This document shows, piece by piece, positions 40,951-50,550 of a stretch of DNA of 58,984 nucleotides (within the stretch, counting starts at the first letter, position 1; each line of letters begins with the position of its first letter). Source of the DNA: Bradyrhizobium campsiandrae (lineage in GTDB: Bacteria > Pseudomonadota > Alphaproteobacteria > Rhizobiales > Xanthobacteraceae); assembly GCF_014529705.1 (NCBI RefSeq), contig NZ_JAANIH010000056.1, forward strand, positions 1-58,984. Direction: 5' to 3'. A program made the translations under genes and the position numbers. The notes under the pieces were generated by a model. The model saw only the letters and a program-made list of their open reading frames with translations. It had not been told where the DNA came from and made no database searches.

Positions 40951-41583
40951 TCAAACGCTCAAACTGTCCGACATTCTAACAAGGTCAATAATCGTCTTGG
41001 CCTGCATCTTCTGCATGAGATGGCTACGGCGAACCTTCACCGTGATCTCGCTAACATTCAGGTCGGCGGCGATTTGTTTATTGAGGAGGCCCTTTACAAC
41101 GAGCTTGAAAACGTCTCGTTCGCCGGGCGTCAATGTCTCCCAACGCGCATTCAAATCCAGCGAACGCGCTTCGCTCTCGCGCCTTCGCCGGTCTTTTTCG
41201 ATCGCTTGTTGGATAGCATCCAGCAGGTCTTGGTCGCGAAACGGCTTGGTCAAGAACTCGAAGGCGCCATTCTTGATGGCGTTCACGCCCATCGTGATGT
41301 CCCCATGTCCCGTGATGAATATCGTCGGCAGATGAATGCCGTATTCAGGCATTTGCCGATGAAAATCGATCCCGCTTTGTCCGGGCATTCTCACATCGAG
41401 CAGCAGGCAGCCGGGCGCGTCCGGCATGGAGCTTTCCAGAAATTCGGCAACCGAGCTATACGAGCGCACCTGTAGCCCAACGGATGCGAGCAAATCTTCG
41501 AGCGCGGCGCGAACGGACCGATCGTCATCGATGACATAGACGATGGGCTGCGGCCGCGAATCCGCCGTCGGTTCATTTTTCAT
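40951..41583 (-). CDS. FixJ-type response regulator, 210 aa
   Basis: The receiver domain has IVYVIDDDRSVRAALEDLL, the phospho-Asp in CLLLDVRMPGQSG, then FITGHGD and FLTKPF. The C-terminal LuxR-type helix-turn-helix reads LTPGERDVFKLVVKGLLNKQ, then ISEITVKVRR-like VSEITVKVRRSHLMQKM. ATG overlaps the kinase stop by one base (TGATG), so the pair forms one unit. Targets are not shown; the neighbouring mgtC, porin and mgtA genes are candidates. Confidence 0.92.
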   Translation of the reverse strand: MKNEPTADSRPQPIVYVIDDDRSVRAALEDLLASVGLQVRSYSSVAEFLESSMPDAPGCLLLDVRMPGQSGIDFHRQMPEYGIHLPTIFITGHGDITMGVNAIKNGAFEFLTKPFRDQDLLDAIQQAIEKDRRRRESEARSLDLNARWETLTPGERDVFKLVVKGLLNKQIAADLNVSEITVKVRRSHLMQKMQAKTIIDLVRMSDSLSV

Positions 41584-42647
41584 CAGGCTGCCTCCATGTG
41601 GCGCGGCAGGCGCACCTCAAATACGGTCCCGCCTCCAGGGACTGGAGCCGCGGAAATCTGTCCGCCATTCGCTTCAACGATCGTCTGACTGATGGTAAGG
41701 CCAAGACCCATGCCTCCCTCTTTCGTCGTCCAGAAGGCGTCAAAGAGGTGCTCACGAGCTCCCGGCGCCAGACCGGTGCCGGAATCGGCCACCGCGAGAA
41801 CGATCGCATCCCGTCCATCCTGCGAGGCGGCAATTCGCAGACGACGCTCGGGCAATGCGCGGTCCGACATCGCCTCGGTCGCATTGAGGACGAGATTGCT
41901 GATGACCTGCTGGATCTGGACCCGATCGGCAAAAACGCGAGGTAGGCCGTCATGCAGGTCCAGTTGCAAGGCGACGCCGCCACGCTCGATCTCGCCGCGC
42001 GACAAGGTCGCGATTTCCATGACAGCTTCCCTGAGGTCGAATGGTTGTCGGCGCGGCGCCTCGCCCTTCGAAAGGGCGCGAATGCGCGCGATGACCTGGC
42101 TTGCCCGGTTGGCATCGCTGACGATGCGGTCGAGCGCGAGGCGGGCCTTGTCGAGATTTGGCGGCTCCTGGGCAAGCCATCGGGTGCACGCGCCGCCGCT
42201 GGCGACGACGGCAGCCAGGGGCTGGTTGACTTCGTGCGCGATCGACGCCGACAGTTGACCGAGCGTCGTGACCCGCGCAATTCGCAAAAGCCGATCGCGC
42301 GCCTCCAGCGCCTCGGCCTTCGCAGCCACCATCCTTAAACTGAGATAGGTTGTAACGCCGATCGCAACGATACTAATCCCGGTATTGACGATGCCGACCT
42401 CATACGCACCGGAGTGGGTCAAGAAAAAACTGATCAGGGTCAGCGCGACACAAATGCAAGCGAGGGCCACTACAGCCGTGCCAGACAAGATGCGTGTCGC
42501 AACGAGAATGACCGCTGTGTAGAATACGGCCGCTGCGATGGCGTAGTCCGTGACCGTATCGGCGATAAAAATGCCGGCCATCGCAACGCCCATCGCGATC
42601 AACGTCAGCGCCGATCCGGGACGTATATCATTGGCGATCTTGAGCAT
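41583..42647 (-). CDS. Membrane histidine kinase, 354 aa
   Basis: The N-terminal 110 residues hold four or five membrane helices (LTLIAMGVAMAGIFIADTV, AIAAAVFYTAVILVATRIL, VALACICVALTLISFFL). The phospho-His is in LSASIAHEVNQPLAAVVASG, typical of FixL-type kinases. The ATP domain shows QVISNLVLNATEAM (N box), VADSGTGLAPG (G1) and GGMGLGLTI (G2). There is no PAS domain, so the stimulus is likely read by the membrane part. It is the partner of the FixJ-type regulator. Confidence 0.92.
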   Translation of the reverse strand: MLKIANDIRPGSALTLIAMGVAMAGIFIADTVTDYAIAAAVFYTAVILVATRILSGTAVVALACICVALTLISFFLTHSGAYEVGIVNTGISIVAIGVTTYLSLRMVAAKAEALEARDRLLRIARVTTLGQLSASIAHEVNQPLAAVVASGGACTRWLAQEPPNLDKARLALDRIVSDANRASQVIARIRALSKGEAPRRQPFDLREAVMEIATLSRGEIERGGVALQLDLHDGLPRVFADRVQIQQVISNLVLNATEAMSDRALPERRLRIAASQDGRDAIVLAVADSGTGLAPGAREHLFDAFWTTKEGGMGLGLTISQTIVEANGGQISAAPVPGGGTVFEVRLPRHMEAA

Positions 42648-42737
42648 TGTTCACCTTCTCGATCAACTTACCTACTTTCAATATTCTTCCCTGGAGAATC
42701 TACTCCGCCGTGTACCTAGATAACTATTGCTTCTCGG

Positions 42738-43436
42738 TCACTCGCCTGGCTCGAACCGCCACCGAGCAGATGTTACCAGCGGCTCCAGACTGAGACGACC
42801 GATAATCTGTTCCAAAAGGCGATCCTGCCGAGTGTCGGCTCGCACTGTCGCGCTCACCTGGACTCGGTTTGTGTCCTCGATATTCGTGCTTTCGAGGTCG
42901 CGGATGTGCAGCGCACCGGCGAGATCGCGAAGAAGAAGCGCCCGAACATGCGCCTCAGCCTCTCCATGGCAGATGATGCTGATCGCATATGCGCTGTCCA
43001 ACGGGCTTGCGGCGAATGACTGGCGCTCAACGAGGCGCACGAGCGGGCGCAGAACTGCGTTGACGGCGATGACGAACGTCGTCGCAATCAATGCATGAAA
43101 GAAAAATCCGGCCCCACACAGCGCGCCGATCGCGGCGGAGCACCACAGCGTCGCGGCGGTGTTGAGCCCGCGCACATTCAACCCTTCCTTGAAGATGATG
43201 CCGGCGCCCATAAAGCCGATGCCGGAAACAATCTGGGCCGCAACGCGCGTCGGGCTCGCCTCGCCGGGGAACAGCCCGGCAAAGAGGACGAAGATGGCCG
43301 CGCCGAGCGCGACGAGGGTATTGGTTCGCAGCCCGGCCAGGCGCTGGCGCCATTGCCGTTCGAAGCCGATCAAGCCGCCAAGAAGGAATGCGCCCCCGAG
43401 CGTGAGTGCGGTGTGGCCAAGGCTTTGCCAATCCAT
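42738..43436 (-). CDS. mgtC: MgtC/SapB family membrane protein, 232 aa
   Basis: The N-terminal five-helix core has the family signature GGLIGFERQWRQRLAGLRTN, then LVALGAAIFVLF and VSGIGFMGAGIIFKEGLNVR, GLNTAATLWCSAAIG. The C-terminal 80 residues form an ACT-like domain (DSAYAISIICHGEAEAHVRA). MgtC proteins help cells cope with low Mg2+ and acid, and can restrain the ATP synthase. It lies downstream of the porin gene, with mgtA beyond. Confidence 0.9.
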   Translation of the reverse strand: MDWQSLGHTALTLGGAFLLGGLIGFERQWRQRLAGLRTNTLVALGAAIFVLFAGLFPGEASPTRVAAQIVSGIGFMGAGIIFKEGLNVRGLNTAATLWCSAAIGALCGAGFFFHALIATTFVIAVNAVLRPLVRLVERQSFAASPLDSAYAISIICHGEAEAHVRALLLRDLAGALHIRDLESTNIEDTNRVQVSATVRADTRQDRLLEQIIGRLSLEPLVTSARWRFEPGE

Positions 43437-43523
43437 CTGAATGTGTTCCCATCTCGTTGCGTCGGTCGCGCCCTCCCGAGGCGCAAGCCCGCGCTATTGC
43501 TGGAATTGCCACTCCACTCGCTG

Positions 43524-45683
43524 TCAGAATTCGGCGTGGGCGCGAAGCGACAGAATCGAGGCTGGTCCGCGGTCGGCGTTGTAGGCGGGGTTTGCAACAA
43601 ACTGATAGTCGAAGGTGACGGTGCTCCAGCCGTTGACCCGCAAGGCGTAATACGCCTCGACGATCGACTCGTGGCCGTAGCGCAGTCTCCCATCACCGAT
43701 CAGCAACCCCGTGCCTCCGGCGGCGAGGAAGTTACGATGTGCACTCGAGAGGCCGTTGACCGCAGCACCGACTCCGATCGTGTCCGCAGGCCGTCCCCAT
43801 GCAGAACCCTTTAGGGAGAAACCACCGGAAATGCTGCGGTCGATGTCCGTGAAGGAGAGGATTTCGGTGCGGCCGTCGTTCCAGCTTGCACGGGCGAAAA
43901 GCCCGAGGTCAGCTGTCAAAGCCTGTTCGATATTTCCATAAAAGCCATACTTATTCTGATTGCGGCGCAGGGCCGTCATCGCATCGTTGATATCTGTTTG
44001 AGGGCTCGCTTGCGCGAGGTTGATAGCGTCGCGATACGCGCCGGTGTAACCACGGTTGATGAAAGCGCCGATCCGAACCTTACCCGGCTGCCCGAACAGG
44101 CTGTGCCGTTCCTCGAACTCGACGGCGCCACCGCCGCCCCCATTGAAGACCAAAACATCACTGTTCGGCTCCCTGGGCACTTGGAAGGCCCCGGCTCGCA
44201 CAGCCCAATCCTTACGATTCAGCTCGATGACCGCACCGCGCGTCATGCCGGGAAGGTCGGCGGGGAAGTCATAGGCCCCCGACGACCAGATTGCCCAATT
44301 CATGAAATCCGCGCGCGGATCCTTGGCATAGGCATTCGCGTCGAAGAAATCGCCAACCGCGAAACGACCAACCGTGACAGTGACGCGATCGATATCGCGT
44401 CGCCCCGCCAGTTGCAGGGGGCCGTCTGCGACATCCTCCTGCTCGCCACCAAGACCGAATGTCTGCTGAAGATAGTAGCGCTGTGGCCGAAATTTCGGAA
44501 ATTCAGCGCCGCCTTTTTGCGCTTCTCCATTTGGAAAGCCTGCGAGTCCGAGCGTCCCGTTCAGCCCGAAGCCTTGGGCTAGCTCGGGATTGAAATAGAA
44601 CGCACCACCGTCCCAAAGCCTCACGCCAAGAAATGCGTCCGCGGTCCACGTCTCACGAACTTGCCCACCACCGGGCAGGCTGGCGCTGGAAGCGTAGGGG
44701 GAACGAATCGCGGGATAGCCTTGGGCGATGAATGTGGTCTGGCCATGAATATTCCAGTCCGGCGACATTTCGACAGTTGCCGGTGGTCTTGGGAGTGTCG
44801 AGGCCACATCGCCCAGTCGGTAGTTCAGGCCAAGCGTGAACCTCTGGGTTCGGGGGCGGACGGACACATCGCGCAGTCCGGCACCATCGAGTCGATAGGT
44901 CGAGGAAGCCAGATCGAGGTAGTCGTACTGGACGCGTGCCGTCCATGGTCCGCCCAAGGCCATTTCGACACCTGCGCCTGCCGTCCACCCAGCGTGCCAG
45001 CGCCCCAGTTTTGACAAAACGCTGCCGTCATCGCCATTGATGTCGACGTTCGTTCGTGTCCAAGCGAGGCCTCCCGTTGCATAGGGGAGGAATGGGCCAA
45101 AAGCATAGCCGATCCTGCCACGCACCGTCCCCACGACATCCAGGGATGTGTTGAAGGGAGCCGGTATCCGTCGCGTCTCATCGGGCGGGCTCACAAAAGT
45201 GACATCGGCTTCCGCGCCGAGCACCCAACGATCGCTGGCCTGAAAGTTGTAGCCTCCCTGAAAGCCGCCGATCATTCCTGTCACCGTAGGCGGCAGGCCA
45301 ACGGACTGATTCAAGACGGGGTTCGTTCCCGGGCCAAGGCTGCCAGCCCCGAAACCGGTGTGTCCGCCAAAATAGACGCCCGACCAGTCGGGCCCGCCCG
45401 ATTCCACCTTATTGTCACGCGAGGCCCCCGGTGCCTTCGTTGGCATCGCCAGGATGGGTTGCGGTCCACTAGTGTTGAGCCGTGCCGCATCCGGATGGCC
45501 GGGAGTCGTTTGAAGTTCTTGCGCGTGCGCTTTGGTTACCTGAAGAACCGCTACAAGACCGAGCGCCAGCAAGTAGAAAGCGATCACCATCAGTCGGCAA
45601 AAAAGAACCCGACGACGCCTGAAAACCTTCAGTCCGGTGGTGATAGTGAAATTGGGAAGTCCGTGGGTCGTAAAATAAGTCAT
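43524..45683 (-). CDS. Outer-membrane fusion: Omp31-like barrel plus OprB-type porin, 719 aa
   Basis: A signal sequence (LMVIAFYLLALGLVAVLQVT, cut after AHA) is followed by an eight-strand barrel, about 90-300: DWSGVYFGGHTGFGAG, VLGAEADVTF, GRIGYAFGPFLPYATGGLAW, ending RFTLGLNYRLGD. From about 310 an OprB/carbohydrate-selective porin begins (SPDWNIHGQTTFIAQGYPAI), and ends ASILSLRAHAEF with the terminal Phe that outer-membrane insertion needs. AGGAG precedes the ATG. It likely allows small solutes through. The two-barrel layout is unusual. Confidence 0.87.
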   Translation of the reverse strand: MTYFTTHGLPNFTITTGLKVFRRRRVLFCRLMVIAFYLLALGLVAVLQVTKAHAQELQTTPGHPDAARLNTSGPQPILAMPTKAPGASRDNKVESGGPDWSGVYFGGHTGFGAGSLGPGTNPVLNQSVGLPPTVTGMIGGFQGGYNFQASDRWVLGAEADVTFVSPPDETRRIPAPFNTSLDVVGTVRGRIGYAFGPFLPYATGGLAWTRTNVDINGDDGSVLSKLGRWHAGWTAGAGVEMALGGPWTARVQYDYLDLASSTYRLDGAGLRDVSVRPRTQRFTLGLNYRLGDVASTLPRPPATVEMSPDWNIHGQTTFIAQGYPAIRSPYASSASLPGGGQVRETWTADAFLGVRLWDGGAFYFNPELAQGFGLNGTLGLAGFPNGEAQKGGAEFPKFRPQRYYLQQTFGLGGEQEDVADGPLQLAGRRDIDRVTVTVGRFAVGDFFDANAYAKDPRADFMNWAIWSSGAYDFPADLPGMTRGAVIELNRKDWAVRAGAFQVPREPNSDVLVFNGGGGGAVEFEERHSLFGQPGKVRIGAFINRGYTGAYRDAINLAQASPQTDINDAMTALRRNQNKYGFYGNIEQALTADLGLFARASWNDGRTEILSFTDIDRSISGGFSLKGSAWGRPADTIGVGAAVNGLSSAHRNFLAAGGTGLLIGDGRLRYGHESIVEAYYALRVNGWSTVTFDYQFVANPAYNADRGPASILSLRAHAEF

Positions 45684-46244
45684 GGGCTACTCCTGGCGTC
45701 GGGTTGCGAGAGCGCCCGGCGCCAATAGCCGCGAGCTGCCCTCCTAGTTTTCTCGTGAATTCAAGCGGCGCGAGTTGTTGGTCGCGCCGCGACTAGATGG
45801 GTCGTCCATTTGAAGCTCCTTGCTGATCGAAGTCCGGTTCAGGTCCGGGCCTCGTGCTTTGGTTCCATGCAAGCGATCGTTTTGCGCTTGTGTGGCTCAC
45901 CAGCGGCAACGCCGCATTCGCGATATCGCCGCTCTGTTCAACCGTGCGCCGCAACGCAGCAGGAATCTGAGCTTGAAACCGTCCAGCAGACGGCGACGAG
46001 CAAGGTGAACGGCCGCATGCGTCACGAACATCGCCAAAACCGCCAAAGCCCAACACAAACGTCTGTCCAACCGATTCCGAAGCGACGACCTGGCATCGCC
46101 CGGCTCGCGATTGTGGGGCGGACGCGGCGCTTGTCGCCTCGGCGGTGGCGGCCCTTGTCGCGGGCAGTCTCCAGCCTGCGGCGGCGCAAATCTCAGGATC
46201 AACGGTGATGTGGACATGATCAGGACCTCTCATGCGCTTGGCCG
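45684..46244. other. Gap between porin and mgtA
   Basis: This stretch lies upstream of the porin gene and downstream of mgtA. One weak minus-strand frame is listed separately (45897-46217). Nothing else is supported, and no terminator with a T-run was seen. Confidence 0.4.
45897..46217 (-). CDS. Possible small Pro/Arg-rich membrane protein
   Basis: The frame begins MSTSPLILRFAPPQAGDC, 28 bp after the mgtA stop, with GAGG nearby. It has a Pro/Arg-rich region and one candidate membrane helix (LCWALAVLAMFVTHAAVHLA), then a basic tail. A second frame over the same DNA is also open, so coding is uncertain. If real, it may be a small helper of MgtA. Confidence 0.35.
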   Translation of the reverse strand: MSTSPLILRFAPPQAGDCPRQGPPPPRRQAPRPPHNREPGDARSSLRNRLDRRLCWALAVLAMFVTHAAVHLARRRLLDGFKLRFLLRCGARLNRAAISRMRRCRW

Positions 46245-48959
46245 TCAGAACCATTGTCCGAACCGGCGGATGTAGACGGTCTTCATCAGTTGAGCGACGA
46301 GGCAGTAGCAGAGCAGCGTTCCGGCCAGCCACGGGAAGTAGGCGATAGGCAGGGGCTGCAATCCGATGGCTGCTCCCAGCGGAGAGAACGGCAAATAGAT
46401 CCCCAGTACGCAGATGACGCTCGACATCAGCAAGACCGGCAAAGCCGCTGTGCTGTTGACGAAGGGAATCTTCTGGGTACGCAGCATATGGACCACGAGC
46501 GTTTGAGAAAGCAGGCCCTCGATGAACCAGCCCGACTGAAAGAGCGATTGATGCTCCGGGCTATTGGCGGCAAAGACGAACCACATCAGAGCGAACGTCG
46601 TGATGTCGAAGATCGAGGACGTCGGCCCGATCCAGATCATGAAACGACCGATATTCTTGGCATCCCACTTCCGCGGTTTGCTGAGAAACTCCTTGTCCAT
46701 GTGATCCCAAGGCAGCGCCAATTGGGAAATGTCGTACATCAGGTTTTGCACGAGCAAATGGATCGACAGCATCGGCAGGAACGGAATGAATGCGCTCGCC
46801 ACCAGCACTGAAAACACGTTTCCGAAGTTCGAGCTGGCGGTCATGTTGAGGTATTTCATGATGTTGCCGAAGGTTTCGCGCCCCTTCAGCACACCCTCCT
46901 CAAGAACCATCAGGCTCTTCTCGAGCAGGATGATATCGGCCGACTCCTTCGCAATATCGGCGCCGCTATCGACGGAAATGCCGACATCGGCATCGCGCAG
47001 CGCCGGGGCGTCATTGATGCCGTCACCGAGAAATCCGACGGTATGACCGTTAGCCTGAAGCGCCTGCAATACACGCGACTTCTGGAGCGGAGTGAGCTTC
47101 GCGAAGATCGTCCGCTCCTCGACCAAAACGCGAAGCGCGGTGTCGTCCAATTTTTCTATGTCGCGCCCGAGTACGGCTTGGCCCGGTTCAAGTCCTACTT
47201 CACGGCAGATCTTGGCACTCACGACCGCATTGTCGCCCGTAAGAACCTTGACCTTGACGCCATGCTCCGCGAGCGCAGCGATTGCTGGTCCAGCCGTCTC
47301 CTTTGGCGGGTCGAGAAAAGTAAGGAACCCCTGAATCGTGAGATCGGCTTCGTCCGCGATGGCATAATGCGTCTTGGCCTCGGACGCCACAAACCCTCGG
47401 GTGGCGACGACCAGCACACGGAATCCGTCCTCGTTGTACGCCCGAGCCATCGCAGCCAGATTCTTGCGCTCAACGTCACCAAGGCGGATCAGATCTTTGC
47501 CTCTTCTGACGTGCGTAGAGATCGACAGCATCTCCTCAACCGCGCCCTTGCAGATGAGCAAGTGATCTCCGTCCTCGCCCTCGACGACCACTGAGAGTCG
47601 GCGGCGCACGAAGTCGAACGGAAGTTCATCGACTTTTCGGTAGCTCGCGGCCGTGTTCGTGATGGCTGGCTCCGCCCCGGCGAATCGCACGACGGCCTGA
47701 TCCATCAGGTTCTTCACGCCGCTCTGGTGGTAGCTGTTCAACCAGCCCAACCGGAGAACGTCAGCGTTGGGTTGCCCGGTAACGTCGACGTGGTGCTCCA
47801 GAATGATCTTGTCCTGAGTCAGCGTGCCGGTCTTGTCCGTGCAGAGAACATCCATCGCGCCGAAGTTCTGAATGGCGTTGAGTCGCTTCACGACGACTTT
47901 GCGCCGCGCCATCGCTACGGCGCCCTTCGCGAGGTTCGAGGAAACGATCATCGGCAGCATTTCGGGGGTAAGTCCGACGGCGACGGCAAGGCCGAACAAC
48001 AGCGCTTCCACCCAGTCGCCTTTGGTCAGGCCGTTGATGACAAAGACGACAGGAACCATGACGAGCATGAAGCGGATGAGCAGCCAGCTCACACTGTTGA
48101 TGCCGCGATCGAACGCCGTTTGAGCGCGCGATCCGACGATCGCCTTGGCTAACGATCCGAAATAGGTGCGAGCACCCGTGGCAACGACAAGCGCGGTCGC
48201 CGTGCCGCTCACGACGTTGGTGCCCATGAAGCAGACGTTGGGCATGTCGAGCGCGTTCATTTCGCTGGACGCTACGCTCGCCGCGGACTTCTCGGCGACA
48301 GACCCGAGCGTGTCATACTTCTCAACAGGGATGGCCTCACCGGTGAGCACTGCCTGGCTCACAAACAGATCGCGGGATTCGATCAGCCTCACGTCTGCCG
48401 GGATCATATCCCCTGCTGAAAGACGCACGATGTCGCCGGCGACGATCTCTCGCATCGGGATTTCGAATGCTTCGGGATTTGACGTTGCCGATCCTCGACG
48501 AAGAACCGTCGCCGTCGTGCGGACCATCGCCTTCAGAGCTTCGGCCGCAGCGCTCGATCGGTACTCCTGAACGAAGCGCATCAAGGCGCTGGCAAGCACC
48601 ATCACGATGATGATGGTGACTTTTGTCGGATCCGCATCCTCGCCATGTTGAAGCCGAAGCCAGATGTCCGTTACAGCGCTGATCCCAGCCAGGATCAGCA
48701 GCACTGCAATGAACGGATTCTTGAAAGCGCCAAAAAACTGAACAACCGCTGGCAGGCGTCGCTCTTGCGCAACCTCATTGGGGCCGTCTTTTGCCAGCCG
48801 TTCGATCGCATCTCGGGCAATCAGGCCGTTGCGGTCGCCTTTGACGTTTTCGAAGGTGTCATCCAACCCATTCTGGGCTTCACGGACCGCCTTCATCGAC
48901 AGCTTGCGTTCGTCTTTTCCGCGCGGCTTGAGAGCCGCCTTGAGGATGGGGGCATTCAT
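46245..48959 (-). CDS. mgtA: Magnesium-transporting P-type ATPase MgtA, 904 aa
   Basis: Length and motifs match P3B ATPases: actuator TGEAIPVEK, phosphorylation site CTDKTGTLTQDKI (Asp about 374), FDFVRRRLSVVVE, VKVLTGDNAVV, and hinge FLGDGINDAPALRDADVGIS. About ten membrane helices are present. The N-terminus is short (MNAPILKAALKPRGKDERKL), and ATG 48959 has AGGAG 9 nt upstream. It imports Mg2+ when external Mg2+ is low. With MgtC and the two-component pair nearby, this is a likely Mg2+-stress region. Confidence 0.95.
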   Translation of the reverse strand: MNAPILKAALKPRGKDERKLSMKAVREAQNGLDDTFENVKGDRNGLIARDAIERLAKDGPNEVAQERRLPAVVQFFGAFKNPFIAVLLILAGISAVTDIWLRLQHGEDADPTKVTIIIVMVLASALMRFVQEYRSSAAAEALKAMVRTTATVLRRGSATSNPEAFEIPMREIVAGDIVRLSAGDMIPADVRLIESRDLFVSQAVLTGEAIPVEKYDTLGSVAEKSAASVASSEMNALDMPNVCFMGTNVVSGTATALVVATGARTYFGSLAKAIVGSRAQTAFDRGINSVSWLLIRFMLVMVPVVFVINGLTKGDWVEALLFGLAVAVGLTPEMLPMIVSSNLAKGAVAMARRKVVVKRLNAIQNFGAMDVLCTDKTGTLTQDKIILEHHVDVTGQPNADVLRLGWLNSYHQSGVKNLMDQAVVRFAGAEPAITNTAASYRKVDELPFDFVRRRLSVVVEGEDGDHLLICKGAVEEMLSISTHVRRGKDLIRLGDVERKNLAAMARAYNEDGFRVLVVATRGFVASEAKTHYAIADEADLTIQGFLTFLDPPKETAGPAIAALAEHGVKVKVLTGDNAVVSAKICREVGLEPGQAVLGRDIEKLDDTALRVLVEERTIFAKLTPLQKSRVLQALQANGHTVGFLGDGINDAPALRDADVGISVDSGADIAKESADIILLEKSLMVLEEGVLKGRETFGNIMKYLNMTASSNFGNVFSVLVASAFIPFLPMLSIHLLVQNLMYDISQLALPWDHMDKEFLSKPRKWDAKNIGRFMIWIGPTSSIFDITTFALMWFVFAANSPEHQSLFQSGWFIEGLLSQTLVVHMLRTQKIPFVNSTAALPVLLMSSVICVLGIYLPFSPLGAAIGLQPLPIAYFPWLAGTLLCYCLVAQLMKTVYIRRFGQWF

Positions 48960-49262
48960 TGGATGAATCTCCTGCCGCAAGCGCCGAGACCATGCGCCTC
49001 TCGGCACGGTCTTCGGCGCTTGGGGTCTTGGTCGGCTGAGGGGATAATGAAACCGATGCATCTTCACGACGCTCGGCATTCGGACCGCGCTTGAGCAGCG
49101 CAGCCGCTCTTCACCAGGGAGGGTCCGCACCTTCGCGCGACCGTGCGATTCTGCGCGAGTACGGATTGCCGCCCCGGCGGGGGTGAAGCCCGTCCAGGCC
49201 GGCGGACACCAGAACCATCGCCGTGCTGGCCTTATGCAGCGTGAGGGAATGCATCACACGCC
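48960..49262. other. mgtA upstream region
   Basis: This 303-bp stretch should carry the mgtA promoter and leader. I see no gene. A clear magnesium riboswitch fold was not recognised by eye, and no strong hairpin with a T-run is seen. Confidence 0.4.
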
Positions 49263-49559
49263 TCACGCCGCAAAGCGACCATGCTGGTAAACTGCAAGAA
49301 GGAGTCCGGCGCGCTCGATCAATCGGCGCAACCCGCCGCCCGTGTCTGGTTCGGCGTCAAGCATCCAGATGCATTCGAGCCGACCGGTCTCGCCATTGAC
49401 ACGCCACGCCGCGACCAGTCGAGTCCGGTTCGTGCGGGGAGACTTCGTGAAAGGACGGTCACGCTCGCATCGCGGGTCGGCGAATGCGGGATTGCGTTTC
49501 GGCGAGGCGATCCGCGAAACGCGGAGCGAAGCCGGCAGAGTAAAAAATTGGAGAGTCAT
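49263..49559 (-). CDS. Small hypothetical protein, 98 aa
   Basis: GGAGGTGAGAC directly precedes the ATG, an excellent ribosome binding site. The C-terminal half reads RLVAAWRVNGETGRLECIWM, then LDAEPDTGGGLRRLIERAGL, a short pattern seen in rhizobial proteins of unknown role. It runs in the same direction as mgtA and ends 303 bp before it. The N-terminal half is basic. Confidence 0.65.
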   Translation of the reverse strand: MTLQFFTLPASLRVSRIASPKRNPAFADPRCERDRPFTKSPRTNRTRLVAAWRVNGETGRLECIWMLDAEPDTGGGLRRLIERAGLLLAVYQHGRFAA

Positions 49560-50144
49560 GTCTCACCTCCGTGACGAGCCGCTCGGCCGTCACAGGCGAG
49601 ACTGATGATTCAGACTCGCGAGAACGACCTGAGCGGCACGCTTGCTCGACTACTGTCGCTTGGCATTGCTCGTTGATCCTCATGCGTCGGCAGCGGGTTG
49701 GAGCCGCTAGATGACATTGGCTGGATATCACCGTCATTCCTTGAGTGACAGTGTCTTGCGGGGTTGATCCGATATACAAAACAATATCCGGGATATACCA
49801 TCGTATATTGTAAGGTCTTCGGCGATAACTACCTGCGCAATATCAAGCCGCTTAGACTCACCGGACACGGGCGCGTCGACTTCACTAGCGATGTGATCGC
49901 TCTGATTTATTTCGATCCGAGGTCTAGTGTGGGTATCGATATGGTTCTTGTCGAGCGCATCGTCGCGCGAAGCCCTCGTCTTCGGCGATTGCTTTATTCG
50001 TTGTCCTTAACCTTTCTGAAAGCGGCGTTTCGGTTTCGCCGCACGGGCTTGGATGCCTTTGCCCGACCGACATTGCGTTTATCGCAGTGTCTCTTTCGTA
50101 CTGCCTCTTCGCGGATACGACGTCGTTATGCAGCCGAGCCGAAA
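49560..50144. other. Gap with AT-rich motif
   Basis: No convincing gene. The plus-strand frame upstream of 50145 is open back to 49764, but its sequence before MTSDSRF does not look protein-like. GATATACCATCGTAT at 49792-49806, preceded by GATATACAAAACAATATC, is a probable promoter/operator region, matching the motif before the LysR gene. Confidence 0.4.
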
Positions 50145-50405
50145 ATGACGTCGGACTCGCGCTTTGTGCTCCGTCGCCTTTCTCTCAAACTTTTGATCGT
50201 GCTGATCTTTGCCGGTGCTCAAAGCCCGCTGCCCTGGGGATTCGGGAAAGCGCTTACGATGATGCTGTTTATGAGCGCGGCTATCAGCTGTGCCTTGGCC
50301 CTCATGAACCACCAACGATTCAGATTGGGAGTCTTGAGCTACTGGGACGAATCTTTGGCCTTTGTCCTGCTCGGCCAAACCGCGCGGATGGTGTTTCTAC
50401 GTTGA
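50145..50405 (+). CDS. Small two-helix membrane protein, 86 aa
   Basis: The ATG at 50145 begins MTSDSRFVLRRLSLKLLIVL, with two hydrophobic stretches (LLIVLIFAGAQSPLPW; TMMLFMSAAISCALALM) and a conserved-looking end RFRLGVLSYWDESLAFVLLG. No known domain. The frame is open upstream, but this Met gives the best fit. It may lie in one transcript with the PilZ gene 145 bp on. Confidence 0.55.
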   Translation: MTSDSRFVLRRLSLKLLIVLIFAGAQSPLPWGFGKALTMMLFMSAAISCALALMNHQRFRLGVLSYWDESLAFVLLGQTARMVFLR

Positions 50406-50550
50406 AGTATTGCGAGTGCGCTATGCCGGGGGCTCTCGTCTTCAAAATACTCGCCAATAACCTGCCACGCGATACGGGAATCGCGAAGGTGGCCGTCGAG
50501 GCGAGACGCGGGGCAGCGACAACCGCCTGCGGCGTCGTTTGGTATTGGTT

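Noticed and set aside
48960..49262. Mg2+ riboswitch before mgtA
   Set aside because: No convincing M-box or mgtA-leader fold could be drawn by eye.
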